A stretch of DNA of 59,506 nt from Clostridia bacterium. Its GTDB lineage: Bacteria > Bacillota > Clostridia > Oscillospirales > CAG-272. The notes under the pieces are model-generated. The model saw only the letters and a list, made by a program, of their open reading frames with translations, was not told the origin of the DNA and made no database searches. The stretch covers positions 1 through 59,506 of the forward strand of contig JAGAKG010000044.1 in NCBI GenBank assembly GCA_017625755.1, given 5' to 3'. The translations under genes were made by a program, and so were the position numbers. Each line of letters begins with the position of its first letter. The first letter of the stretch is position 1. This document shows positions 44,720 to 52,682 of the stretch, piece after piece.

Positions 44720-45463
44720 ATGATAAAAATCGCGCTTTGTGATGACGAGAGGGATTGGCTTCACAAAACAAAAACTATGCTTCTATACTACTCGGAGCTC
44801 CACCCCGAGGCAGGTATCCGCCTGAGCTGCTTTTCCTCGGGACAGGATCTCTTGAACTATATGATAATGAACGGAAGCTTCGACATATATGTTCTCGATG
44901 TAGTTATGCCGCAGATGAGCGGTATCGAGCTTGGAATAAATATCCGCAAGCAGGACGACAGCGGTAAGATAATCTATCTCACCTCCTCGCCCGATTTCGG
45001 TGTGGACAGCTATATTGCAAACGCCTTCTATTATTTATTGAAGCCCGTTGAGCTTGACACGCTTTCCGCCGTGCTTAACAAAGCCGTGACCGAGATATCA
45101 AAACGCAAGGAAAGAGGAATCAAGGTCAAGACAAGCGAGGATATAAGAATTATCGGATTTGAGGATATCGTATATGTCGAGCTGAAGAAAAAGGCGCTCT
45201 GCTTCTATCTTCACAACAATGAGACGGTTGAGTCGGTTTCGCAGCGCGAGTCCTTCTCTGCCTGTATCGCTCCTCTGCTTGCCGACAGCCGCTTCGTGCT
45301 ATGCGGAACAAGTATATGCGTAAATCTTTTCTATGTAAAATCAATAGACAAGGATAGCGCCCTCTTTAAAAACGGTGAGCGGCTATGGCTCTCGAAAAAG
45401 GCGTGCGCTACTCTGCGCTCGGCGTGGCTCGACTTCTGGTTTGACGAGGAGGACGGACAATGA
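44720..45463 (+). CDS. LytTR family response regulator (AgrA/LytR-like)
   Basis: 247 residues. The receiver domain has the acidic pair in LCDDE and phospho-acceptor Asp60 in VLDVVMPQMSG; the C-terminal LytTR DNA-binding domain begins near residue 135 (GIKVKTSEDIRIIGFEDIVYVE). A longer frame from 44621 has no support; GGAGG lies 7 bases before the ATG at 44720. It overlaps the kinase gene by 4 bases. The direct repeats upstream are its likely target, giving autoregulation and control of the divergent SipW/TasA operon. Confidence 0.92.
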   Translation: MIKIALCDDERDWLHKTKTMLLYYSELHPEAGIRLSCFSSGQDLLNYMIMNGSFDIYVLDVVMPQMSGIELGINIRKQDDSGKIIYLTSSPDFGVDSYIANAFYYLLKPVELDTLSAVLNKAVTEISKRKERGIKVKTSEDIRIIGFEDIVYVELKKKALCFYLHNNETVESVSQRESFSACIAPLLADSRFVLCGTSICVNLFYVKSIDKDSALFKNGERLWLSKKACATLRSAWLDFWFDEEDGQ

Positions 45464-46737
45464 CAGAAATTTTAAGAACGGTATCACTTGTATGGTCGGT
45501 CGCTCATATACTCGTTTTGTTTATGATTCTCTTTGAACCGAGATACGGCAAAAAGACGACCGCTGTCATCACCGTCGCGGCAATGCTTCCCATCGTCGCT
45601 CTCAATGTGTCTCTTGCCGTTCTTTTCGGAACGACCTTTCTCTCCAAGTGTGTTTTCTTTAGCATAGTTCTACCGAGTATTATATTGTTTTTTATACTTT
45701 CAAAGTACAGAGACGGACGCTTTCTCTTTACCTTTTGCGTAGTCGACACCGTCTCACTCGCGGTTATAATTCTCAGTGCGATAATAGACAAATATCTTAT
45801 GGGCGGGCTTTGCATATTTATGTTTATATCAAGACTTATCGCCTTTCCTCTGCTTGAGTGGTTCGCCATCAGAAAGCTGAGACGGGGATACCGTTTGCTT
45901 CAGGACACAATGAAGCGCGGCTGGTGGTGCTTTGCCTTGGTTTCGGTGCTCTTTTATCTGTTGATGGTCCTGCTTATGAACTATCCGACAACTATTATGG
46001 AAAACCCCTCGGCTGTTCACGCAATGCTCCTTGTTATAATTCTTATGCCCCTTATGTATTTCAACATATTTCAGATACTCTACAATCAACAGAAGCTCCA
46101 TGAGGTAACTCAGCAAAAGGATATTCTTTATCTTGAGCGCGACCATATGGAGAGTATCATCAGGCAGAACGCCGAGACAGAGGAACGGATACGCATTGAG
46201 CGTCACGACCTGCGACACAGAATGAAATCTATTCTCTTGATGCTTGAGAACGGCGAATACGACGAGGCGATAGAGTATATTCGCACGACCACGCATTTTT
46301 ATAATGTGAATAAGACCGAGCGATACTGTCAGAATCCGATTCTTGATGCCGTATTTTCGGTATTCTTTGCTGAAGCCGAGGCAAACGGAATCAAGATAGA
46401 ATCCTCTCTCGCTATTCCGAACGAGCTTTCGGTTGACGCGACAGAGCTGTCTGTGGTATTTGCCAACGCTCTTGAAAACGCAATTCACGCCTGCGAAAAG
46501 CTCCCCGAGAGCGAACGCGTTATAAAATGCAAATATGTGATAGGTCCGAGGCACATGTTCCAGATATCAAACCCTTATGTGGGAAATATTAAATTTGACC
46601 GTCACGGACACCCCTCAGCTACCGAGGATGAGCACGGGATAGGAACACGATCTATCGTCGCCTTCTGCGACAAATACAACGCCGACCTTAACTACAAGGT
46701 GAAGGACGGATGGTTCCATATAAGAATAATCCTCTAA
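45460..46737 (+). CDS. GHKL-type sensor histidine kinase (AgrC-like)
   Basis: 425 residues. Six or so membrane helices occupy about 1-210. The dimerisation and phosphorylation helix contains ERHDLRHRMKS with His about residue 248, and the ATPase domain has the N box VVFANALENAIHAC and the G region DEHGIGTRSIVAFCDKY. This is the HATPase_c_5 layout of AgrC and other peptide-sensing kinases. No agrB or agrD-like gene is nearby, so the signal is unknown. Coupled to its response regulator by ATGA overlap. Confidence 0.9.
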   Translation: MTEILRTVSLVWSVAHILVLFMILFEPRYGKKTTAVITVAAMLPIVALNVSLAVLFGTTFLSKCVFFSIVLPSIILFFILSKYRDGRFLFTFCVVDTVSLAVIILSAIIDKYLMGGLCIFMFISRLIAFPLLEWFAIRKLRRGYRLLQDTMKRGWWCFALVSVLFYLLMVLLMNYPTTIMENPSAVHAMLLVIILMPLMYFNIFQILYNQQKLHEVTQQKDILYLERDHMESIIRQNAETEERIRIERHDLRHRMKSILLMLENGEYDEAIEYIRTTTHFYNVNKTERYCQNPILDAVFSVFFAEAEANGIKIESSLAIPNELSVDATELSVVFANALENAIHACEKLPESERVIKCKYVIGPRHMFQISNPYVGNIKFDRHGHPSATEDEHGIGTRSIVAFCDKYNADLNYKVKDGWFHIRIIL

Positions 46738-46743
46738 AAAGAG

Positions 46744-46770
46744 ATGGACTGCTCAATACGGGCAGTCCAT
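46744..46770 (+). terminator. Intrinsic terminator
   Basis: 9-bp stem (46744-46752 with 46762-46770), loop of 9 and a T-rich tail, 7 bases after the kinase stop. Confidence 0.88.
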
Positions 46771-46902
46771 TTTTATATTTTGAAGCCCGCCATAATAGCT
46801 GGGGGGCGATAGAGTTTATCTCTTTCTACAAGGTCGGGTTGAATTTTCACCCTCACTTTTCGACATAACACGCCATATAATGATATTGAAGGAGGTGTAA
46901 AT

Positions 46903-47142
46903 ATGACAGAAAGACACGGCGGCTGCTCGGCGGAAATCGGCTCGGTAACTCAGGCTATGAGAGTGCAGGACGCTCTTGCATCCGCGGCTATACCTTCAAA
47001 AATAATAAAATCTCAGTCTTCCTCGCGCCACGGTTGTATCTATGGCGTAAGCTTTTCCTGCTCTCAGGAAAGGAATGTCCGTGCAATTCTTGAAGCCTCA
47101 AGAATACCCGTCAGGCATTGGAACACGGGGGAGAATTTATGA
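46903..47142 (+). CDS. DUF3343 small protein (putative Se/S carrier-like)
   Basis: 79 residues: GSVTQAMRVQDALASAAIPSKIIKSQSSSR followed by GCIYGVSFSCSQERNVRAILEASRIPVR matches the DUF3343 pattern of a small alpha/beta protein with an exposed cysteine (Gly-Cys in HGCIYGV). DUF3343 genes are often next to cysteine desulfurase or selenocysteine-handling genes, as here. GGAGGTG ribosome site; start of the next gene overlaps its stop by 4 bases (ATGA). Confidence 0.8.
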   Translation: MTERHGGCSAEIGSVTQAMRVQDALASAAIPSKIIKSQSSSRHGCIYGVSFSCSQERNVRAILEASRIPVRHWNTGENL

Positions 47143-48284
47143 TAAGCTATCTTGACAACGCGGCGACGACATTTCCGAAGCCTCGGGCGGTATACAGCGA
47201 GGTATACCGCTGTATGACAAAATACTGCGGCAATGCAGGCAGAGGCTCTCATTCCCTCTCTCTTGGCGCCGCGAGAAAGATATTTGAGTGTCGAAGCGCA
47301 ATTGCCGACCTTTTCGGGGTAGGTGAGCTTGAGCGGATATCCTTTACTTTGAATACGACCTACGCGCTCAACACGGTCATAAAGGGGCTATTGCGTCGGG
47401 GCGACCATGTTATAATCTCTGACATAGAGCATAACGCGGTCTTTCGCCCGATATATAAGGCGGCGTCGACGGGAGAGATAGAATATGATATCTTCCCCTC
47501 TATGGCGTCAGCTCCACGGCGTTCCCCTACCCTGATATGCGCAAAAATCGCATCGCTTCTGCGACCGAACACGCGAATGGTAATATGCTCACACGCATCG
47601 AATATATGTTCTATGACTCTCCCTATAAAGGAAATAGGCGAATTCTGTCACCGCCACGGACTTTTATTCGTGGTAGACGCGGCGCAATCGGCAGGACATT
47701 ATCCGATAGATGTGGACTCTATGCACATCAGCGCCCTATGCGCTCCCTCGCACAAAGGACTTTACGGCCCTCAGGGTGCGGGAATAATCGCGCTTGGCAA
47801 GGGAGTCATTCTCGACACACTCGTTGAGGGTGGAAACGGAGTCAACTCTCTTGACGGTATGATGCCCGATTTTTCGCCCGAGAGGTACGAGTCGGGAACC
47901 CTTCCCACCCCTGCAATAGCAGGGCTTTGCGAGGGATTGAAATATATAAAGTCACGGGGACTTGATGATATTTCCGCCCACGAGGAAGCGCTTTTTCTTA
48001 TGGCTCGAGAGAAACTTTGCAATCTTTCGGGAATTTCCATGTACGCCACAAAATATGTGGGTCCCACGCTTCTTTTTAATATGCGGGGATTTTCCTCTGA
48101 GGAGCTTGCCCGAGAGCTTGATTCATTTGGTATATGCGCCCGAGGTGGCTTTCATTGCTCTGCTCTCGCGCACAAAACACTCGGCACGCCCGAGGGCGGC
48201 GCTCTGCGAATAAGTCTCGGCGCCTTTAACGGAGAGGCTGACATAGAGAATCTGTGCCGCGCGTTAAATTCAATAGAAAAATAA
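47139..48284 (+). CDS. Cysteine desulfurase family aminotransferase (class V)
   Basis: 381 residues, PLP-dependent. N-terminal YLDNAATTFPKP, the PLP contacts ISDIEHNAV and FVVDAAQSAGH, and the Schiff-base lysine in APSHKGLYGPQG (about residue 205) are all visible; the catalytic cysteine loop is probably RGGFHCSALAHKTLGT. This group removes sulfur from cysteine (or selenium from selenocysteine) as persulfide. Coupling with a DUF3343 carrier-like protein suggests it hands S or Se to that protein. The ATG at 47139 is chosen because it overlaps the upstream stop. Confidence 0.9.
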   Translation: MISYLDNAATTFPKPRAVYSEVYRCMTKYCGNAGRGSHSLSLGAARKIFECRSAIADLFGVGELERISFTLNTTYALNTVIKGLLRRGDHVIISDIEHNAVFRPIYKAASTGEIEYDIFPSMASAPRRSPTLICAKIASLLRPNTRMVICSHASNICSMTLPIKEIGEFCHRHGLLFVVDAAQSAGHYPIDVDSMHISALCAPSHKGLYGPQGAGIIALGKGVILDTLVEGGNGVNSLDGMMPDFSPERYESGTLPTPAIAGLCEGLKYIKSRGLDDISAHEEALFLMAREKLCNLSGISMYATKYVGPTLLFNMRGFSSEELARELDSFGICARGGFHCSALAHKTLGTPEGGALRISLGAFNGEADIENLCRALNSIEK

Positions 48285-48507
48285 GGGGCTGTCGCATTTA
48301 GCGCATAACAAAAATACACGAATAAATAATAAGTAAAGATACCGCTCTCACCGCTAGAAATTCGATGGTGGGAGCGGTTTTTAGGTAGAAATTCTTACGA
48401 ATTTCAATTTTTATGTGTATTTTTTAGCCGCGTTTTGGCTCTCTGGCGTACCTTTGTACGCCGACGAGAACCAAACCACGACTTCTGCATCTAAATGCAA
48501 CAGCCCC
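48285..48507. mobile_element. MITE-like element with 17-bp terminal inverted repeats
   Basis: GGGGCTGTCGCATTTAG at 48285-48301 is the inverse of CTAAATGCAACAGCCCC at 48491-48507 except for one mismatch. Inside are further inverted repeats: a stem ACCGCTCTCACC (about 48341-48352) with GGTGGGAGCGGT (about 48367-48378), a GAAATTC/GAATTTC hairpin near 48388-48405 and GGCGTAC/GTACGCC near 48445-48462, plus AAATACAC with GTGTATTT flanking them. No open frame is present. Its ends lie immediately after the desulfurase stop and 6 bases before the AraC stop, where it can also act as a terminator for both. No clear target duplication is seen. Confidence 0.75.
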
Positions 48508-48513
48508 TGTTAT

Positions 48514-49362
48514 TCACTTTTCAACCTGTCCCCCCAAGGCTCGGTAACTCTGTGGAGAGACGCCCATATGGCGCTTGAATATCTTACTGAAGAAAAAGGG
48601 ATCATCATATCCTACCTGAATACCGATCTGCTTTACAGACATATCGGTAGTAAGCAGTAATTCACAGGCGTTAAGCATACGAATGTTTATGATGTACGCT
48701 ATCGGCGGCATTCCGTACTGCTCCCTGAAAAGCGTGATATACCGCGACTGACTCAGATGCTCTATCTGCGCAAGCTCGGCAACAGTGAGCGCTTTTCTGT
48801 ATGAGGAATGTATAACATCCAACGACTTGGAAAGAGGTCTCTTTTGCGCCCCTTCGTCGGAGTTCTGCGCGATAGTCAGAATAAGCTGCTCCAGCGCGCA
48901 GGCAAGCTCTCTGGAGAGAAAGGGCTCTGAGAGCTTAAATCTGTCGTAAAAGCGACGGAAATGGTCTGCCGTTTTGGAGTGCTTCGCCGTACGGACATAC
49001 CACGGCATTTTTGAAATTCCGCAGTCCTCAAGGAGCTGCTGAACATAGCCGCCCGTAAAATGTATCCAGAAATACAGAAGCGGCTCGCCACCGCGGTATG
49101 TATATCTGTATCTGTAATGCGGCGGAAAGATTATCACGGTTCCCGGCTTTGCCGTCAGGGTTTCATCGGAAAACTCTACTGACAGCTCGCCCTTGACCAT
49201 ATATAGCAGATAATAATCGTCCCGCCCATTGGGGTTGTCTGTATTGAACGGGAACTCGGTATTGATATTTCCCGCGCAATTTACGATAATTGGTCGCTCG
49301 GACGAAGCTCTGTTGCAGGAATTGTTCCCGGGGGTATCATTGAAGGAATAGTAGGATTTCAT
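48514..49362 (-). CDS. AraC family transcriptional regulator with cupin sensor domain
   Basis: 282 residues. The N-terminal jelly-roll (about 20-130) contains GELSVEFSDETLTAKPGTVIIFPPHYRY, a typical AraC effector domain. The C-terminal pair of helix-turn-helix motifs runs from LTVAELAQIEHLSQSRYITLFR to IQVGYDDPFFFSKIFKRHMGVSPQSYR. It likely senses a sugar and activates the divergent oxidoreductase/kinase genes. TAGGAGG ribosome site. Confidence 0.92.
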   Translation of the reverse strand: MKSYYSFNDTPGNNSCNRASSERPIIVNCAGNINTEFPFNTDNPNGRDDYYLLYMVKGELSVEFSDETLTAKPGTVIIFPPHYRYRYTYRGGEPLLYFWIHFTGGYVQQLLEDCGISKMPWYVRTAKHSKTADHFRRFYDRFKLSEPFLSRELACALEQLILTIAQNSDEGAQKRPLSKSLDVIHSSYRKALTVAELAQIEHLSQSRYITLFREQYGMPPIAYIINIRMLNACELLLTTDMSVKQIGIQVGYDDPFFFSKIFKRHMGVSPQSYRALGGQVEK

Positions 49363-49385
49363 ACTGCCTCCTAATTACTGATAGT

Positions 49386-49520
49386 AATAAAGTACATATC
49401 TTTAAAAAAATAATCAATTGATAAGACTATAAAAAAATTATATAATAAAAGCGATAAAATGTCAAGGATTTTATTCTGTCATTTTAAAAAACGGCTAACG
49501 CCAAACGAAATAAAGTACAT
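49386..49520. repeat. 12-bp direct repeat in the AraC-oxidoreductase intergenic region
   Basis: AATAAAGTACAT occurs at 49386-49397 and 49509-49520, once upstream of the -35 box and once in the leader before the ribosome site. Such paired sites are plausible AraC-type operators. Confidence 0.5.
49418..49446 (+). promoter_or_regulatory. Promoter of the Gfo/Idh-nahK pair
   Basis: -35 TTGATA (49418-49423), 17-base spacer, -10 TATAAT (49441-49446). Confidence 0.75.
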
Positions 49521-49539
49521 TTTTACAAGGAGAACAAAA

Positions 49540-50820
49540 ATGAAAACTGTATTGGTTATCGGTGCGGGCTCGCGCGGAAGACGCTATTCCGAAATAGGTA
49601 CGGCGATTGGTGACGCTTTTAAAATAATTGCGGTAGCTGAGCCGATAGACGCAAGAAGAAATTATATGAGAGACAAATTCGGAATCCCCGAGGATATGTG
49701 CCACCTTTCCTGGGAGGATTTTCTCAGTCGTCCGAAATTTGCCGATATAGCAATAATCGCGACTATGGACAGAGACCATATCGCTCCCGCTCTCGCCGCT
49801 ATTGAAAAGGGCTACGACCTCATTCTTGAGAAGCCTATGGGCGCTACCCCCGAGGAATGCTGTATGATAGCTCGCGCGGCAGCTGAAAAGGGCGTTTTCG
49901 TTCAGGTATGCCATGTTCTCAGATTCACCCCCTTCTTCTGTGCGCTCAAGTCGCTCATACTTGACGGCAAGATAGGAAGGATAGTTCATATTCAACACGC
50001 AGAATGCGTTGGAAATGTTCACCAGAGCCATAGCTTCGTTCGCGGAAACTGGGGTAACTCAGACCGCGCGACTCCTATGATAGTTCAGAAAACCTGCCAC
50101 GATATGGACATTATGCAATGGCTCGTTGGCAAGAACTGCACGAGAGTCCACAGCTTCGGCAGTCTTACATATTTCAAAGAGGAAAATGCTCCCGAGGGAG
50201 CGCCCGAGCGTTGTACCGACGGTTGCCCCCACGCAGATACCTGCTATTATAACGCAGTCCGTCTTTACACGAAGGACCTTCGCAACAGCTCTTTTATTCA
50301 AGCAGTAGTCTCCGACGACAATCGCACTGACGAGGATATTCTCGAGGCGCTTCGCACGACAAACTACGGAAAGTGCGTATTCCGTTGCGATAACAATGTT
50401 GTTGACCACCAGACGGTAAACCTCGAGTTTGAGGACGGAATCACCGCAAGCTTTACTATGTGCGCTTTCAACAAGGGCTCGAGAAATATCCGTATTATGG
50501 GAACCGACGGAGAGCTTATCGCCAATATGGGCGACCAGTTCATTACCCTTTACGACTTCGCTACTCAGAAGTTTGAGAAGATCAACATTTCCGATGTTGC
50601 GGTCAACGAGACGATAGACGGCGGTCACGGCGGCGGAGACGCGGGAATTATGAACGCGGTAAGCAACTATCTGAACAATTCCAAATCTACTGTTTCTCTC
50701 TGCTCTATTGAGGAAACCTGCCGCAACCACCTTATCGCTTACGCCGCTGAGGAATCAAGACTGACGGGCAAGGTCGTTGATATGGCGGAATACGAGGAAA
50801 GGCTTGGCGGTATCATCTAA
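49540..50820 (+). CDS. Gfo/Idh/MocA family oxidoreductase
   Basis: 426 residues. Rossmann motif VLVIGAGSRGRRYSE near the N-terminus, signature DLILEKPMGATPEEC at about residue 95 and the catalytic His-Asp block in QKTCHDMDIMQWL about residue 190. The C-terminal third carries a cluster of cysteines (ERCTDGCPHADTCYY), a feature of some members acting on hexosamine or inositol derivatives. An upstream in-frame ATG at 49459 lacks a ribosome site; AAGGAG precedes the start used here. Next gene is a hexosamine kinase-like gene, so the substrate is probably an amino sugar or a linked sugar acid. Confidence 0.9.
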   Translation: MKTVLVIGAGSRGRRYSEIGTAIGDAFKIIAVAEPIDARRNYMRDKFGIPEDMCHLSWEDFLSRPKFADIAIIATMDRDHIAPALAAIEKGYDLILEKPMGATPEECCMIARAAAEKGVFVQVCHVLRFTPFFCALKSLILDGKIGRIVHIQHAECVGNVHQSHSFVRGNWGNSDRATPMIVQKTCHDMDIMQWLVGKNCTRVHSFGSLTYFKEENAPEGAPERCTDGCPHADTCYYNAVRLYTKDLRNSSFIQAVVSDDNRTDEDILEALRTTNYGKCVFRCDNNVVDHQTVNLEFEDGITASFTMCAFNKGSRNIRIMGTDGELIANMGDQFITLYDFATQKFEKINISDVAVNETIDGGHGGGDAGIMNAVSNYLNNSKSTVSLCSIEETCRNHLIAYAAEESRLTGKVVDMAEYEERLGGII

Positions 50821-50840
50821 ATACCCGAGAGGAGATTACT

Positions 50841-51935
50841 ATGACAAGAGAAGAAGCTTGTTCCAAGATTGGCGAGGTATTATCTGCATATTTCGGCGAT
50901 ATGCACTCGGAATATTCGCCCTACGGAAACGGACATATAAACGACACCTTTTTAGTCGTAAACACAAGGCGTTACATTCTTCAGAGAATGAACGATTCTA
51001 TATTTCTCCGCCCCGACAAAATGATGGAGAACATAATCGGCGTCACCGAGCATATCAGAAGCAAGGCAAGAGCGCGCGGCGGAGATGTCGAGCGCGCGAG
51101 TCTTGTCGTCGTTCCGACCCAGAGCGGAGAGATGTTCTTCCGCGACAGTATCGGCTCGTGGTGGAGACTTTACGAGTTTACCGAGAGAACTGTGACCAAA
51201 GAGTCTGTTGAGGACGCCAACGATTTTTACACCTGTGCCGAGGCTTTCGGAAGCTTTCAGCAGGACCTTGCCGATTATCCCGCAGAAAAGCTCTATGAAA
51301 CGATAAAGAATTTCCACAACACGCCGTGGCGATTCTCTAACCTGAAAAAGGCTATTGAGGAAAACCGCGCGGGCAGACTTTCTGAGGTTTCGGACGAGGT
51401 CGAGTTTGCTCTTGCGAGAGAGAATTTTGCCGCAACGCTTGAAAAGGCTCACGCCGAGGGTAAGCTTCCATTGCGCGTCACGCACAACGACACCAAGCTC
51501 AACAACATTCTCTTTGACGAGGTAACGGCACTTCCCGTATGCGTAATAGACCTTGACACGGTTATGCCCGGATATTCGGTAAACGATTTCGGAGATTCTA
51601 TCCGTTTTGGTGCGAACACCGCCGTAGAGGACGAAACCGACCTCTCAAAGGTATCTCTCGACCTCAATCTTTTTGAGCTTTATGCGAAAGGATTTATCAA
51701 GGGCTGTGGCGGCAGACTGACCGAAGCCGAGCTTGATTTGCTCCCCATTGGTGCTATTATGATGACCTTTGAGTGTGGTATTCGATTCCTTACAGACTAT
51801 CTCGAGGGCGACACATATTTCAGAACACACCGTCCGAAGCACAATCTTGACCGTTGCCGCAATCAGTTCGCTCTGGTCGCCGATATGGAAAATAAACTTC
51901 CGCAGATGAACGAGATAATAAAGAAATTAAAATAA
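50841..51935 (+). CDS. nahK: N-acetylhexosamine 1-kinase-like phosphotransferase
   Basis: 364 residues, the same length as bifidobacterial NahK as I recall it. Motifs match closely: PYGNGHINDTFLV and YILQRMNDSIF near the N-terminus, the catalytic LRVTHNDTKLNNILF (His215, Asn216, Asp217) and the Mg-binding IDLDTVMPG. NahK phosphorylates GalNAc and GlcNAc at C1 in the lacto-N-biose/galacto-N-biose pathway. No other genes of that pathway (phosphorylase, galT, galE) are in the window, so the cluster with an AraC regulator and an oxidoreductase differs from the bifidobacterial one. GAGAGGAG ribosome site. Confidence 0.88.
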   Translation: MTREEACSKIGEVLSAYFGDMHSEYSPYGNGHINDTFLVVNTRRYILQRMNDSIFLRPDKMMENIIGVTEHIRSKARARGGDVERASLVVVPTQSGEMFFRDSIGSWWRLYEFTERTVTKESVEDANDFYTCAEAFGSFQQDLADYPAEKLYETIKNFHNTPWRFSNLKKAIEENRAGRLSEVSDEVEFALARENFAATLEKAHAEGKLPLRVTHNDTKLNNILFDEVTALPVCVIDLDTVMPGYSVNDFGDSIRFGANTAVEDETDLSKVSLDLNLFELYAKGFIKGCGGRLTEAELDLLPIGAIMMTFECGIRFLTDYLEGDTYFRTHRPKHNLDRCRNQFALVADMENKLPQMNEIIKKLK

Positions 51936-52021
51936 AGAATTTATCAATTTCAAGTATAAGCGCATAAAAAGCCTTCCTCTTCGTTCTGCGCCCTTAGCGG
52001 AAAAATGGCAGACGCAAAATT

Positions 52022-52049
52022 TCGGCAGAGAACTTGTTTTCTCTGCCGA
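52022..52049 (+). terminator. 11-bp stem-loop upstream of the transposase
   Basis: Arms 52022-52032 and 52039-52049 pair perfectly (TCGGCAGAGAA/TTCTCTGCCGA). It could end the nahK transcript or be a REP-like site; a TTGTTT/TATAAT pair with 17-base spacing (52034-52062) overlaps it, but would leave only about 10 bases before the transposase start. Confidence 0.5.
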
Positions 52050-52078
52050 TTTGTGTTATAATGGGGCAGGTGATGCAA

Positions 52079-52612
52079 ATGGATAATGAAAAAGAATTGC
52101 CGAAAAGAAAAGATATACGGCTCAAGAATTATGATTATAGTTCTCCCGGTGCATATTTTGTAACCATCTGTACGGAAAACAGAAAGAATTACTTTTGGAA
52201 TGGATCGATTGACCCACAGGTGTTCGATTGGCACTCCGTAGGGGCGAACTGTGTTCGCCCGCAAAATCTACCATTATCCGATATAGGCAATATAGTGTTA
52301 GACGAATTGGAGCATTGGAATCAAACGTATCCTGCGGTATCGTTGTATTCTTACGTAATTATGCCGAATCACCTACACATAATGGTCGTTATTTCTGCCG
52401 ATGAATACGGGCGACCACAGGTCGCCCCTACGGTGGAACGTATGGTGAAACAGTTCAAAGGAGCGATCACAAAAAAGGTTGGTAAACCTATTTGGCAAAA
52501 ATCTTTTATTGAGCACGTGATACGAAATATAAAGGATTACGAAACTCGATTGAATTACATTTACGAAAACCCTATCCGTTGGTATTACGACGAATTATAC
52601 ACAGAGGAATAA
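52079..52612 (+). CDS. REP-associated tyrosine transposase (Y1/HUH, RAYT)
   Basis: 177 residues. N-terminal RLKNYDYSSPGAYFVTICT and the HUH motif MPNHLHIMV (His98, His100) are typical, and the C-terminal block FIEHVIRNIKDYETRLNYIYENPIRWYYDE includes the likely nucleophile tyrosine. These single-strand transposases act on REP palindromes. Two REP-like palindromes lie within its own coding sequence (52236-52261 and 52408-52433) and appear in the protein as VGANCVRPQ and GRPQVAPTV. The start at 52079 has an AGGTG site; an in-frame ATG further up (52034) falls in a hairpin. Base composition is more AT-rich than in the neighbours. Confidence 0.88.
   Translation: MDNEKELPKRKDIRLKNYDYSSPGAYFVTICTENRKNYFWNGSIDPQVFDWHSVGANCVRPQNLPLSDIGNIVLDELEHWNQTYPAVSLYSYVIMPNHLHIMVVISADEYGRPQVAPTVERMVKQFKGAITKKVGKPIWQKSFIEHVIRNIKDYETRLNYIYENPIRWYYDELYTEE
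52236..52261 (+). repeat. REP-like palindrome, copy 1
   Basis: 26-bp element inside the transposase gene with the hairpin GGGCGAA-CTGTG-TTCGCCC. In sense orientation it is read as VGANCVRP. Confidence 0.8.
52408..52433 (-). repeat. REP-like palindrome, copy 2 (inverted)
   Basis: 26-bp element, same as copy 1 in reverse orientation at 24 of 26 positions. The two differences are paired with each other (stem GGGCGAC/GTCGCCC in place of GGGCGAA/TTCGCCC), so the hairpin is kept by a compensatory change. Confidence 0.8.
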
Positions 52613-52682
52613 GGGGTATGGGCTTTGCCCGATGCCTTTGTAATACAAAGGCGAAACTGGCGCGATAAAAGGAGGAATTATA

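Noticed and set aside
52034..52062. Promoter directly before the transposase
   Set aside because: The boxes and spacing are acceptable but the -35 lies in a stem-loop and the leader would be only about 10 bases; not strong enough to list as its own feature.
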